Assembly (NCBI RefSeq): GCF_032854445.1
Contig: NC_088302.1
Coordinates: forward strand, 31,651,979-31,715,978
Origin: Liolophura sinensis
Lineage: Eukaryota > Mollusca > Polyplacophora > Chitonida > Chitonidae
Direction: 5' to 3'
DNA: 64,000 nt
Shown: positions 13,645 to 25,558 of the stretch, piece by piece
Layout of the letters: each line of letters begins with the position of its first letter
How positions within the stretch are numbered: position 1 is the first letter of the stretch
Translations under genes and position numbers: made by a program
The notes under the pieces: generated by a model
Databases searched by the model: none
The model's input: the letters and a program-made list of their open reading frames with translations, nothing else
What the model was told of the DNA's origin: nothing

Positions 13645-13971
13645 CTCTAATATGGAATCAGTACCCTATTAGTACTTCCGTTTCTCGTTTTTGGTGTACA
13701 CGTGTATGCTGGGTATCAAAATGGCCGAAATTGTCTTAAAATTATAATGATGAAATATTGAAATTCCGGTTGACATGACACAAGGAAAGAGGTGGTGATG
13801 AGGCTGCGAGTGACGTTGCCAGGCACCTCTCCGACCTGCTGACCTAGGAAGGTTCAGATTTTAACGGCCAGCCAAGGTCTATGTCAAGATTTTTGTTGCT
13901 GCTTTATCACAGGCAGGGCTAGGTATGCACCAATACTTATTGGAAATAGAATGTTTGGTACTGAGTTGCGT
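13645..13971 (+). repeat. Dispersed repeat X, copy A
   Basis: Collinear with the reverse complement of 38,995-39,412. Shared blocks include GGTATCAAAA, GGTGGTGATGAGGCTGCGAG, TCAAGATTTTTGTTGCTGCT and AGGTATGCACCA. About 50 bp present in the other copies is missing near the 5' side. The shared segments extend over more than 300 bp, so this is a real interspersed family rather than a chance match. Confidence 0.75.
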
Positions 13972-14597
13972 CGATCCCATGCATACATTCTTTTAATAAG
14001 AATTTCGGGTTAGAACTTAATTTGTACAGAGTTGTCTCTAGCATGTCAGGAACAAAAAAGCCTTGGCCGTTAAAGATCTGTTTTTAACGGAACGAAGGTT
14101 ATATCATTTGTTGTCTTGTCTTTTAAATACCGATAATAAGCCTAAGAGTGTTTTTAATTTTCTCAGTGAACCTGTATACAAGCAAAAGTGAAGTTTATTA
14201 AACTTAAGTTAATAAAATTGACGGATTGATTGTTAACTGCATTACTGAATAAGGAGTGTGTCAATATGAAAAGCGGTCCACGATTCCCTTATGCAGGGTC
14301 GTTTGCGCAGGCCTTCGTAATCGTAATTGTCTTCCACCAATACGGCGTGCAAGTTGTCAGTAACTTCTGCCTAGGGTCGGATGTTTGCCTCGGCATTGCC
14401 ACCCATAAAACCGACCATCATCGAATAAGATCTCCAGGATGGCGTTAAACAATGATCAGTCAATCAGTCATCAACGGCTTAGTTACGGGTTAAACTATGT
14501 ATTGAACCCGGGGTCGTCCGCTTACCTTAGGTGGACTACGCAGGTATGGTGTTAAAGGTGTTTAAATTACCTGAACGTATAGTCGATTGTGGAGAGC
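13972..14597. other. Intergenic, no feature seen
   Basis: An open stretch at 14,230-14,448 on the + strand has no recognisable motif and no splice context, so I do not call a gene. Confidence 0.4.
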
Positions 14598-14836
14598 ATT
14601 TATTTATTTGAATGTTATTTTACGCTGTACACAAGAATGTTTCACTTATGTGACGGAGGCCAGCATTATGATGGGAAGAAACCCGACAGAGCTCAGGGGA
14701 AACCCAAGGCTATCCGTAGGTTGTTGACAGAACTTCTCATGTGCGGCCGGATAGGAAGTCAGAACGAGATAGTCTTGAACTCTTACACGCTGACTGCATT
14801 GCTGAGAGACTCCTGGATCATTGCCCTGGTGGAGAG
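14598..14836 (-). mobile_element. SINE-1, 5' end missing
   Basis: The (ATTT)n complement of the tail is followed by the complement of the central domain and of the B-box region. It stops before the A-box. It is diverged at many positions. Confidence 0.75.
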
Positions 14837-15944
14837 TATATTGATCTGATATATATGATGTCGTCTGTAGACAACGGTTTCGGAAGAGCTATAAACTAAT
14901 GTATAGTATGACCGTACAGTGGTTTTGACCAAACGTTGAATGCACTAAGCGATAATTGCTGGCATCGGAAGAAAGAGAGGCGCTGAGAGACGGTAATCCC
15001 AAAGGACAAAGTATATACACCGTTCATGTAATTATAACATACGAATTTAAGATGGAGTATTAAGCAGCTACGTTATGCAGAAAATACAAACGTTTAAATG
15101 GATGGTACATAGCCAGAATTAAAAACTTGGCTATACATATGCATGGAGATTTGTTCTTTTGTACCGATTCGTGTCCCCGTCTGTTTAAGCCATATGTGAG
15201 CATTTGAATGGTAATTTGAAGAGAACTTTTGATTTTCTCTATAAAACTGACAAGCCCGCTTAAATATTCTTTGATTTTCCCTAGGACAAAAACAACGGTT
15301 AGTTTAATGGGAAATTTTTAGTACAGTCAGAGTTGCTGGATTGTTAGTGATTAATTTAGCAGAAATTTTCCCAGGAAAACCTTCATGCCTATACGACCAA
15401 ATCGTGCACTGGACAAAAAAAAACCGTTATTCAAGACAGAACTGTTTCCTCAGTCTGGCCTTGTACAAACAGAGACGCCCAAATGAACGCCAGTCTGCCT
15501 CCGGGCCTCTTGGAACTGGAGTTATCTGAAGGCATATATATGTATATACTGTACACTCGCTAAACACCACTTAGATTAACGTCTGTCCTTAACTCTATTA
15601 ATTATTGATCGCTTTGTATCATATCTATCCTCATGACAGACGTATTATTTTGAATTAATGACAGCCAAGTCGTATATGAACGCTTCACTTTTAAGGTATG
15701 TATCCAGATAATTACCCTGTGTATATATATAATAGGGTATAAATTATATTTACACTTGAACATATGATTATCTCTTTCGAATTTTGTGTAGTTATTCATT
15801 TGGCTGATATAATGCAAGTTTCACCGTATACTAAACACTTATTTTGACTTCTGCAATGGGGTCATTTTTGTATGGACAAAGGAAAGTGAAATGCCTATAG
15901 GAAACCACCGCCCTTCGCAAAGTATACCTGATTCATGTCGCACC
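14837..15944. other. Intergenic, no feature seen
   Basis: AT-rich DNA with chance frames on both strands. No repeat copy or exon could be supported. Confidence 0.45.
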
Positions 15945-16253
15945 AGCTCGAGTTCGATTCGTGCCAGCGATCACATTCATGTCGAACCAGCGCGAACTTG
16001 ATTCGCGCCAGTGATCACATTCCTGTCGAACCAGCATGAGCGTTCGATTCGTGTTAGCCATCATATTTGTGTCGATTCGTGCCAGCGACCGCATTCTTCT
16101 AAGACCAGCGAGATTCGTGACAGCGAACACAATTGTTGGGAGCGAATCGATTGCGACGCCGAAAACAGCACTTTTCAATAATACACGCTGCTTGAAGTTT
16201 TGTCTGGTTGACTTGTTTTTTATTTTGACAGACCTATAGACAGTAGAATAAAT
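15945..16253 (+). repeat. Left arm of a large inverted repeat with internal 44-bp tandem units
   Basis: The first part is three to four tandem units of 44-46 bp starting GTCGAACCAGC and containing TTCGATTCGYGCCAGYGATC. The second part is a unique-looking stretch with GGGAGCGAATCGATTGCGACG, GTCTGGTTGACTTGTTTT and GACAGACCTATAGACA. The same order recurs in inverse orientation at 16,391-16,648. Confidence 0.8.
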
Positions 16254-16390
16254 GGTCCGGTATATACAGTATACTGTTGATTAATTGAATTTCTTACCTA
16301 ATATATTATGCAAATGTTGCAATGAGTCATACAGGTCACAATTTTAGAAATAAGGCAACTTCCGGTAAAAAAATGTAGACTGTAACATAC

Positions 16391-16648
16391 GAACATTTAT
16401 TCTATTGTCTATAGGTCTGTCAAAACAAAACAAGTCAACCAGACAAAAATCCGAACAGTGCGTATTATAGGGAAGGTTGTTGGCATGTTCGATTAAAGCG
16501 ATGTTTTCGGCGTCACAACCGATTCGCTCCCGACAATTGTGGTGGCTGGCATGAATCCATTTCTCGCTGGTTTGAGAAGAATGCGGTCCCTGACAGGAAT
16601 CGAATTCGCGAGATGGTTCGACACTAATGTGACCATTGACACGAATGC
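16391..16648 (-). repeat. Right arm of the large inverted repeat
   Basis: The reverse complement carries the same blocks as the left arm (GGAGCGAATCGGTTGTGACG, GTCTGGTTGACTTGTTTTG, GACAGACCTATAGACAATAG). The arms differ by substitutions and small indels. They enclose a spacer of about 137 bp. This could be two independent insertions of one repeat or a transposon with long terminal inverted repeats. Confidence 0.8.
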
Positions 16649-16649
16649 T

Positions 16650-16739
16650 GGCCGCGAAAATTTTATCCCACCCAACATTCTCTTTAAGAATTGCATGCCC
16701 TGTAAACAAAATGTTGGGAGGGATAAAATTTTTGCGGCC
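16650..16739. repeat. 90-bp hairpin with 30-bp arms
   Basis: Positions 16,650-16,679 (GGCCGCGAAAATTTTATCCC onwards) pair with 16,710-16,739 at 28 of 30 positions, leaving a 30-nt loop. It sits directly against the outer end of the right arm of the inverted repeat. It may be a miniature transposon or an extruding palindrome. If transcribed, it would fold into a pre-miRNA-like stem. Confidence 0.8.
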
Positions 16740-19399
16740 CTTCACCCTGCCCGATGATGAAAACAAATTTCCAGAGTTGTCCGATTCGAAAGTTGAAACG
16801 ATTGGATTACTGTTGAAAGATGGTTTATCAATGCTGGTTTTGACATCACATTTCAGGCAGCAGGTAGGGTTCGAGCCGGGTTTTTTTTTTTAGTGAAATT
16901 GTCCGCATGGAATTCTATATGACCGAAACTGGGCCTTGCAGTAGGCAGGTCCAGCTTATCTTTGGGCTAGATGTATATGTATATGCTGGCTATGTGCTTA
17001 CGGTTGGAGGGATCCAGGCAGCAGAACTGCGACCCGTCGTCCTGTCGAAAACCTGTCCAGGTTGTCCAGAGGAAAGTTGTTGATTACAAAGATCGATAGA
17101 GCCACATGACTAAAAACCAGATCGACCGGGGTCGTGTCTAGACAGTATGATATAATTCCGTCCCCAGGGCTGTGTTTGCGCTCCCAATTTCAGACGGAAG
17201 CTGTCTGCCCTTTGGAACACGGCTATATTTATATATTGTGTCATGGAAATGCCCGTGGCGAATTGTGATGTCGTTTCTGTGTAAGCTTAAGAATGCTTAG
17301 AGAATCCACAAGAGTATTATTTCCCCCTCTGCTCCCCCCCCCCCCAACAAAGATAGTGATAGCCTTTGTGTAAATTAAGAGCCGTTAATACGTCGTCATT
17401 TACATGTATATAGTCTGGCATATGTGTGGGCCGATCTATGTTACTTACGGAAATAGCGTGAACACAGAATTCCTGTAATCTTATATTATTAGATGCAGCC
17501 ACGATTTAAATATCCTAACACCAGCTTTCCTTGACGCTTAAAAATTCAGTTGTCTTCCATTATCATCCTCCGATTTAATATTATGTCATAAAAATACCCA
17601 GAGTTGTTCACATTTCAAGAAAATCTAATCTTGAGTAGTTTTCACGCCGTCCATTTCTCGGCCGCCATTGGTTTACTTTCCGGAAAACAACCTTTTGAAG
17701 CCAGACGTTATAAATCAAACACGTTAAATGGCATTGCTCACGGGGAATAAGGGTTGGCTTGCAGACAATAACGCTGACTTCCTACAGGTAGTTAAGCCTA
17801 CAGCAGCGAGTTATTGACCAGCCAAGTGTCCCATATAACTTCCTGGTACGCAGCAATACCGGAAGTAATGAGTTCAACACTCGATCTTGTTAAGTCATTA
17901 CTTTGTTTTCAAATGTCCGCTTAAAGTTAAAGAAATCACCTGACTAATGTTTATGTCCACTGAAAGACTACCATTCCAAGTAAACCGGCATTTAATATTT
18001 TTTGGATTTTTTTCCAAGTAAAAGTTTAGTGAAACTTTGTCTTGACACAGCTTCAGCGCGTCTCCATTATCGACAGCAAGGTGACGTCATATTTACTCTA
18101 GCTCTCCAACGTCGAAGGTGTTTTCCGTATTTTAGTCTAAGCAGTAGCATATGGCAGATAAAATTGTGGGCTTCGGCGATGAAGGTCAAAGTGATAAATA
18201 GCTTTCTCGGAAATTGGACATACTGGAAGGATATTTCTTCCACTGCTGGAACTGTAGATACAGTAAGCCCGCTATATCATTTACAGTTTAAGTAGCCTGA
18301 ATAGATGCACGGCCGGGGTATTCCCGGTTCAGGCCCTAGTGTCCAAAGAGGTTGTACTGGTGATTTTGACCCCTGTTAATTATTTACAAAATTACAATAG
18401 GATTGTTGTAGGCTACCAATTGATTCATTTTTATTTCTGAAACAAATGGAAGTAAATCAAAGCACCACTGACGCTGATTTAGGCATTTGACTGTCGCTGA
18501 ACTTTATGCTTCAGTTTTGTGGTGGTGGCTTCTAAGATGAAAGCATAGCTAACCTTGTCATAGCAGACGTCAGAGAAACACCTCGGCTTGAACACGCCGT
18601 TTCAATAATTTTATTGTACTTTATAAAAGAATACAAGACAAAAATCATCCCTTAAATGCCAGAAAGACAAAGGGGCAAAATTTAAATTCTTCAATTCTAT
18701 AAATTTAGAGAAAAAAATATATGATAAAAACTGATTAATTTTAAGCATTGTCCGGTGAGATGCCGTCTTCTCGTCTCATAAATCTTCGGCATCCCTAATC
18801 AAGTTTTCACTGACTGCTCATTATAATGAGATATTTCTCATTTAGAAACTGCCGACTAAAAGCTACAATGAACCAGACAAATTGTATTTAGTGTAATTTG
18901 AGCAGCGTGTCTAAGTAGGCCTAGGGTCTACTGAGGAAATGAATGCGGCTGTCTGGCATGAGTTGTGATGCCGCCGTTGAATATTACACACGGCTTGTAA
19001 ATCAACTAATTTGATTAGTCTGTGGTGGTCCGTAAATGATACACACCTACCCCACAACACTGTGTGAAATAACCCTTCGGCTACACGTATCTAAATCGCT
19101 GTAAACGATCTCAAAATGATATCTTATGAAGTACTTCTGTGTTATTATATGACACTTCATCGAGTGAATGGATAAGGGCTACGTCACAGCTTAGACCGTG
19201 CAATCTGATAGTAACGTGTTTGATTGGATAAAATTCTCAAGATGTCTGCCTTCATTTACACCAGCCATTTGTGCAGTATTGTCATCTTGTTCGACCTGTT
19301 ATTCTGTGAAATCTTATTAAAATGATAAAGTATGATACTTTTTAGAAAGCGAGAGAATCCTGATTCGAGTAAAATATGTTATAGCCAGGTTCTGTCTTG
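16740..19399. other. Intergenic, no gene seen
   Basis: Holds a C-run at about 17,334-17,345 and AT-rich sequence. The 97-codon frame at 18,002-18,295 shows no recognisable domain. Confidence 0.45.
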
Positions 19400-20440
19400 T
19401 CCTTTAAGGAAATGCTATAACATTGAATGAAAAACGGGTTTTAGTTTTGCTTGCAGAATCTGGAATGATATATGCATGTATATATTTCAAGGGTATAGGC
19501 TATACTATGTTTTTTAAGAAAATAAGGACAAGCACTAACTTACCAGACATGAATCACCTTAACGGACGAGGACCACCTTACTGGACAAGGACATTACCGA
19601 ACAAAGACCACCTTACCGCACAAGGACCATCTTACCGAACAAAGACCACCTTACTGGACAAGGACCACCTTACCGAACAAAGAATACCTTTCCGCACAAG
19701 GACCACCTTACCGGGCTAGGATCACCTTACCTGACTAAGACCACCTTACTGAACAAGGACCACCTTACCGGGTTAGGACCACCATACCTGACTAGGACCA
19801 CCTTACTGGACAAGGACCACCTTACCGAACAAAAAACACCCTACCGAAATACAACTACCGTACCGCACTAGGACCAACGTGCTGGACGAGGTCCACTTTA
19901 CCGGACTAGGATCTCCTGACTGGACCAGGATCACATTACCGAACAAAGACCACCTCACCGCACAAGGACCATCTTACCGAACAAAGACCACCTTACTGGA
20001 CAAGGACCACCTTACCGAACAAAGAATACCTTTCCGCACAAGGACCACCTTACCGGGCTAGGATCACCTTACCTGACTAGGACCACCTTACTGAACAAGG
20101 ACCACCTTACCGGGTTAGGACCACCATACCTGACTAGGACCACCTTACTGGACAAGGACAACCTTACCGAACAAAGACCGCCTTACCGCACAAGGACCAC
20201 CTTACCGAACAAAGACCACCCTACCGCAACGCACTAGGACCAACGTGCTGGACGAGGTCCACCTTACAGGACTAGGATCTCCTGACTGGACCAGGATCAC
20301 ATTAACGAACAAAGACCACCTTACCGCACAAGGACCACCTTACCAAACAAACACCACATTACCGGAATACAACCACTTTTACCGGATTAGGACCAACGTG
20401 CTGGACAAGGACCACCTTTCGTGAGTCATTACCTCCTTGT
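19400..20440. repeat. 19-bp minisatellite, array 1, with leader
   Basis: After a leader of about 150 bp, monomers close to GACCACCTTACCGGACAAG (19 bp) repeat from about 19,540 to 20,420. A block of monomer variants recurs after exactly 342 bp (for example 19,615 and 19,957), which equals 18 monomers and shows higher-order structure. Since 19 is not a multiple of 3, the frames seen across it are not conserved coding sequence. Confidence 0.92.
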
Positions 20441-21009
20441 CCGCTTAAGGGATTGCGATAACAATGATTGACAAACGCTTTGGGATTTGCAGAATTTGGA
20501 ATGATATGTGGATGTATATATATATATATATGGAGGTATAGGCTAGACTCTTTCATGCAAAGATGGACACGTATCACCTTACCAAACATGAAGAACCTTA
20601 ACGGACGAGGACCACCTTACTGGAGAAGGATCACCTTACCGGACTAGTATCACCTTACTGGAGAAGGACCACCTTACCGGACTAGTATCACCTTACTGGA
20701 GAAGGACCACCTTACCGGACTAGTATCACCTTACTGGAGAAGGACCACCTTACTCGAGAAGGGCCACCTTACAAGACTGGGATCACCTTACCGGACTAGT
20801 ATCACCTTACTGGAGAAGGACCACCTTACCGGACTAGTATCGCCTTACTGGAGAAGGATCACCTTACCGGACTAGGATCACCTTACTGGAGAAGGACCAC
20901 CTTACTCAAGAAGGGCCACCTTACAAGACTGGGATCACCTTACCGGACAAGGATCACCTTACCGGACAAGGGCCACATTAAGGGTATGCAACTACCTTAA
21001 GATGCCGGG
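20441..21009. repeat. 19-bp minisatellite, array 2, with the same leader
   Basis: The leader at about 20,450-20,600 repeats that of array 1: a GATTTGCAGAATTTGGAATG-like segment, a TA run, GGTATAGGCTA, and then AACGGACGAGGACCACCTTA. The array that follows uses mainly a 38-bp dimer, ACCGGACTAGTATCACCTT plus ACTGGAGAAGGACCACCTT, and decays near 21,000. Confidence 0.9.
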
Positions 21010-21574
21010 AAGGACGACCTAACCCGACCACCTAACCGGACAAGGACTAACCCAAGAAAAACATGCTGGCCTAGGATCATCGCGGTTAAAATACAAAGGG
21101 GAAGAACAGTAGAAAGGGGTATTCGTGTATTGTGAAATGATCATGTGAAAGTCTCCAGCATCAAGGCCTTTTCTCTTGACAGCTAAATTACCTTGTCACG
21201 ACCTGCTTTGAGGGAATTCGGCTCATTGACAATTCCGTCTGTTACAGTGCCAGACTAAACTGACACTCAGACACTCTGGCAGTTCATGTATTAGTCTGAA
21301 ATCCCCAGGCTGACATAGGCTGATCCGTAAACAGGTCACTCTCCTTAACCCGTCCCGGCCTTTACACACCACAATAAACCATATATTCTATACACATGTA
21401 TACTTAAGATTTTTTCCATATATCTGTCTTTTAAAGGGAAAGGGAATCGATTCTGATTGGTTGGTGTGAGAGATAGGCAAGTCCAGTGTACAACTTGCCT
21501 AAGCTGAATTTAAGGTTTGGAACATTTATCCAAATAGTGACCAAGGCTTCAAGATTTAACCCAGGAAATCCTAC
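21010..21574. other. Intergenic, no feature seen
   Basis: Single-copy-looking sequence between the minisatellite and the next repeat. No exon or RNA gene is seen. Confidence 0.4.
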
Positions 21575-21790
21575 TCTGAAAAATCAATCTGTTAATTTTA
21601 ACAGAAAGTCTGTTGTCTAAGTGATGCTAATATGTATTCTGTTATTGTAACAGAATGCTCTTAAATATAACTCACAAACTCTATTAATTCAACAAACAGG
21701 CTCTATTAAACTAACAGGACATTTTGTTGAATGTGACAGAATTGTATATCACAACAGATTTTCTGTTAATATTGGCAGATTATGTTTCAA
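21575..21790. repeat. Dispersed repeat Z, copy 1
   Basis: AT-rich, with many AACAGA/TCTGTT words. Shares TCTGTTGTCT-AGTGAT and ATTCTGTTATT-TAACA-AATGCT in order with 28,108-28,310. Probably an old MITE; its ends are not resolved. Confidence 0.55.
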
Positions 21791-21834
21791 GGCTATATCA
21801 AGTCAAATCAATCATTCAATCCACACCAGACACA

Positions 21835-22292
21835 TGAGGTTTCAAGATCGAATCCAGCTGAGGAGGTGTGCTAGGTACACCTACGAAAGGCGATGGTTTA
21901 TTTCGAGCATTCAGTGGTTTCCTCCAACCATATAGACCGGCCCCGATAGCACAGTTGGTAGAGCGTTCGGGAGCGCTAGATCCAGGGTCACTCCTTGGTG
22001 GAGTCACACCTAAGACCTTTAAAGAGGAAGTTTTAACTTGGCGTTCAGCATAAAGGAGAGTAGCGCAACGACCGGTTGACCCGTATCAGTACAATGGCTC
22101 GGGAGGGGCGCCTTACTTGCCTTCGGTAAGGCGTCTCAGTGAAGCAGAACTAGATGAAAGAGCAGTGGCAATCCGTCCTGCAACAAGGAGGAAAATTACA
22201 TGCACTCAAACGATTCCTTCGTCATATGACTGAAAAATTGTTAAGTGCGACGTTAAACTCAAATCACTCACTCACTCACTCACTCACTCACT
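21835..22292 (+). mobile_element. SINE-2 with (ACTC)n tail
   Basis: A tRNA-like head at 21,941 (GGCCCCGATAGCACAGTTGG, then TAGAGCG) carries an A-box-like segment. The body runs to TGAAAAATTGTTAAGTGCGA, CGTTAAACTCAAATC and a tail of ACTC units at 22,264-22,290. A different SINE-like piece, GGTTTCCTCCAACCATA, lies just upstream. The head does not fold as a real tRNA because the anticodon and T arms do not close. Confidence 0.75.
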
Positions 22293-25287
22293 TCAACCAT
22301 AGGTAATAGCTTCTTCAGTGGAGCAAGGCTTAAGTATCACTAGATTAAATCAGTGAATTTCACCTTCCTCTCTACCAATCAGGCGATCATTATAGATCAA
22401 ATCCATCCATCAACTGATCCATAAATGCAAGAGCAAAGAAGCTATAAAATCATTCAAATGAACGTGGGTTTTACTGTTAAATTCAGAGCGTATACACATT
22501 AAGCTGTACAGGTAAACCGTTCTCAAAACATTTGTTTTGATATTGGCAACTCGCTGTGGGAGGACCACATTGTATTTACATACATGTACCTGCAAAAGAA
22601 AGAACAATGAATTTAAGGTCACCGTTCCCACAGTTTAAATCTGTGCTTTTTGCGCTGGTTTTGGCGCAGCTGTGTATACATGTAACTTGCCCGTCAAATT
22701 GCGCTGTAATCCGCAGTTGTCAACAACAAATTTGGCACATCGATAGATCTTGTTGTTTTTAATTCTGCGATGATTTTCATAATTCAATAATTTTTGAAAA
22801 GAAGTAGTAGAGGTGAAAAAAAATCTGTATACAATCTAGTATTGCTGTGTGCAGCGTTGCTTGTATGAGTGACGGGAAAAATTCAGCCCTGATGAAGGCA
22901 TTTTATTAAGTGCTCATTAGACCATAACAAGTATTGAGCTGGTGGCACCAAATTTTTATTCCATATCATCTGATGTCAAGATAAATGCTATGGCATGATA
23001 AATTTATGCAAAAAGGATGGAATGTTTCTAGTTAACAGTATAGTGAGCTAGCTTAAAACACATACAACCATATGTATATACAGCATGGACAAAATATGGC
23101 GGGAACTGATTAGTTTTTTCACGCCAAATGGTAAAAAAAAGGGTTTTATGTACATATTTATAGCAGAATAGGATTTGTTTTTATCACGTGAAAACATCAA
23201 AAGTCCAAGCTGAACTCCATTCTTTGACAATATGCAGTCCACCGAAACTTCTTCCTTCAAGCCATTGTAAATGTCCTTCCGATATACACAAGTTTCTTGC
23301 TGAGAAGTATGAACACAGTTCTACCAATAACACATAGCAGTATTTTGCAGCATTAATAAAGAAACGCCCTCAAGCAGTTTGGACGCCTATCATGACATTG
23401 TTTTGACGCCACTGTTCCGGTGATACGACTTGTTTGTTTCTTTATTCTTTCGGAGTAAAGAATTTGTAAACATTTGTGTCCAACAATATCTTTGAAGTTG
23501 CATAGTTGTTGCTGAAAGCCCAGGTCATGGATAGGCAAGGTCGATCACACTTCATCTTAGGTCATTGTTTACATTTAACCTAAATATAACTGCCTCCATT
23601 ATAGAAAGTAAGCTTGAGTGTTTCTCACGGTATACTAGTCGTAGGCCTGACACTAAGTTAAGCCCTGAACGGTTTGACTCACGGTTTACGTCATCATGGC
23701 AGTCAGTCCTGACGTAACATATACACCCTCTTTGACAAACAACAATCTGGTATATGATGTATGAAATATATAGAAGTTCAAGAAAAACTTTTCAGCTTTC
23801 TTCTCAGGACGTAAAAATCGTTTTAAATTACAGTTTTCCTAAGACCCCAACGGTCGGTTCGCAAATCATGTAGTTAATTGTGGTGACGCCAACGATGATA
23901 GCTGGTAAAACAACTTTGTTCGGGGGACAGCCCGAACTGGGGGCGCTAAGCTGCCGTCATATCCGAATATTTACGAGTGTGTATATAAACATGTACACAA
24001 AAGAGAGGGCTAATTAAGAAATATATAATAAATATAGATATTTGTTCTTTTTTCATTATTATTATTTTGTTTGCATCGGGCATATCTCTTTTCACTTTCC
24101 TTAAAGCCATACTCTTCGTAATATATAGTACCTTTTCACGTATTATTTCAGGTGTGTACTCTTTTTGTGGCGAAACAACCTGGTAACGTGTTACTCATAC
24201 ATTCACTGCAAGGGATGAATAGTCATTCCGGCTTGAACCCGAGTATCTGTTGCACGGGAAGTGGTATCCTATAAAGTCCGAAATGTCAGCATACATCTGC
24301 TTCACGTCATATAGTTTTTTACATTTCACTTACTTTTGTATCACACACACAGCAGCACACGCACACACGCACACACGCACACGCACTCACACACACATTA
24401 GGTTTATGGATTTGCCTGCCGTTGAGTACATTTCTATGTCCTCGCTGTTCATGAAGACTTCTTGCCGCCCATATTTTGATCGGCGTCAGGCTGGGTAACT
24501 ATTTTTCGGTCAATCCTCAAAGCGTCGTCTGGAAACGTAATCGACCGAGGAATTCTCACCGACCTTGGTCCATTGTTATATGGAATAACTTATGCTGTCT
24601 GGCTGAACAATTATCCGTATTGCTACTTGATGTTATTGCTTTATGATTTGATTTTCTGCAGACATTATTATGAATAGCAGTACCTCTTGGTACATACTCG
24701 AAGATATATTTGCCCTCACTGAAAAAAAGAGATGGATACGTTTTTATGCCAAAGCAACGAGAGCGATTTGTTTTTCTTTTTCTTTCTACTTTTTCTTTTT
24801 CTACTCTTTTATTCTCGGCAAGTGATTGGAAGACTGGAAAGTCCAGGTTAAGCTGAATTTTCAGTGTTGTATACTTATTCAAGCAGGACTCGGGTTCCAG
24901 GATTTAATGCAGGAAAAAGTCGCATCTCCTGTGTCAGCCAGTCATCTTCGACTCCCAATGTTCCCTTTTCCAACCTGGTGGAAAATTAAAACGATTTTGT
25001 AATCCAGTTTTAGCATTCAGCGTATATATCGTTGCTTTTACAATGGTTTCATTCACACACGGATTCTGTGTATATTGTCGTGGGTAGGCTCTCGTCCAGT
25101 GAGGAACAAATCGTCAGGATGAAGCCTAGAAGGCCATAAGATTCCAGATCCGGTGAAAATCTTTATCACCCTGTGTCAATGTATCCTTGTCTTCCGGAAC
25201 AAACAAACGTCTATATGGGCTATATTATACCGCTGTGTTTATTGCTGAGGTGATACTCGAGCTCCAACATGTTAGGGTTAAGAGTAT
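22293..25287. other. Intergenic, no gene seen
   Basis: AT-rich DNA with a CA-rich microsatellite at about 24,340-24,397. Chance frames only. Confidence 0.45.
24340..24397. repeat. CA-rich microsatellite
   Basis: Interrupted CACACA/CACACG run. Confidence 0.85.
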
Positions 25288-25558
25288 TATTTACTTATTT
25301 ATTTATTTGGCGTTTTACGCCGCACTCAAGAATATTTAACTTATACGACGGCGGCCAGCAGTATGGTGGGAGAAAACCAGGCAGATCATGGAAGAAAACC
25401 ACGACCATCCGCAGGTTACTGATAGTTCCTTCCACGTACGGCCGGATGGAAGCTGACATCAGCTGGACTTGGCATCTATGCGACTGCATTGTTGAGAGGC
25501 TTCTGGGTTATTGCGCCGCACTGACACCCTAACCACGTCACTCACGGAGACGCCCGGT
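25288..25558 (-). mobile_element. SINE-1, full length
   Basis: Complement of tail, central domain, B-box region and head. The end at GGAGACGCCC corresponds to the GGCCTCC head start. It is moderately diverged. Confidence 0.82.

Noticed and set aside
15945-16648. Pair of LTRs
   Set aside because: The two copies are inverted relative to each other, whereas LTRs are direct repeats.
15933-16893. Frames of 60-140 codons on both strands over the inverted repeat
   Set aside because: They mirror each other because the DNA is an inverted repeat, and they carry no known domain.
19423-20061. Open frames across the 19-bp minisatellite (98 and 60 codons)
   Set aside because: The period is not a multiple of three and the identical stretches come from the 342-bp higher-order repeat, not from coding constraint.
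19540-21000. CRISPR-like array
   Set aside because: Units are contiguous with no unique spacers, and the genome is eukaryotic.
21941-22015. Possible second tRNA gene
   Set aside because: Only the head resembles a tRNA. Anticodon and T arms do not close, and the sequence continues into a SINE body with an (ACTC)n tail.
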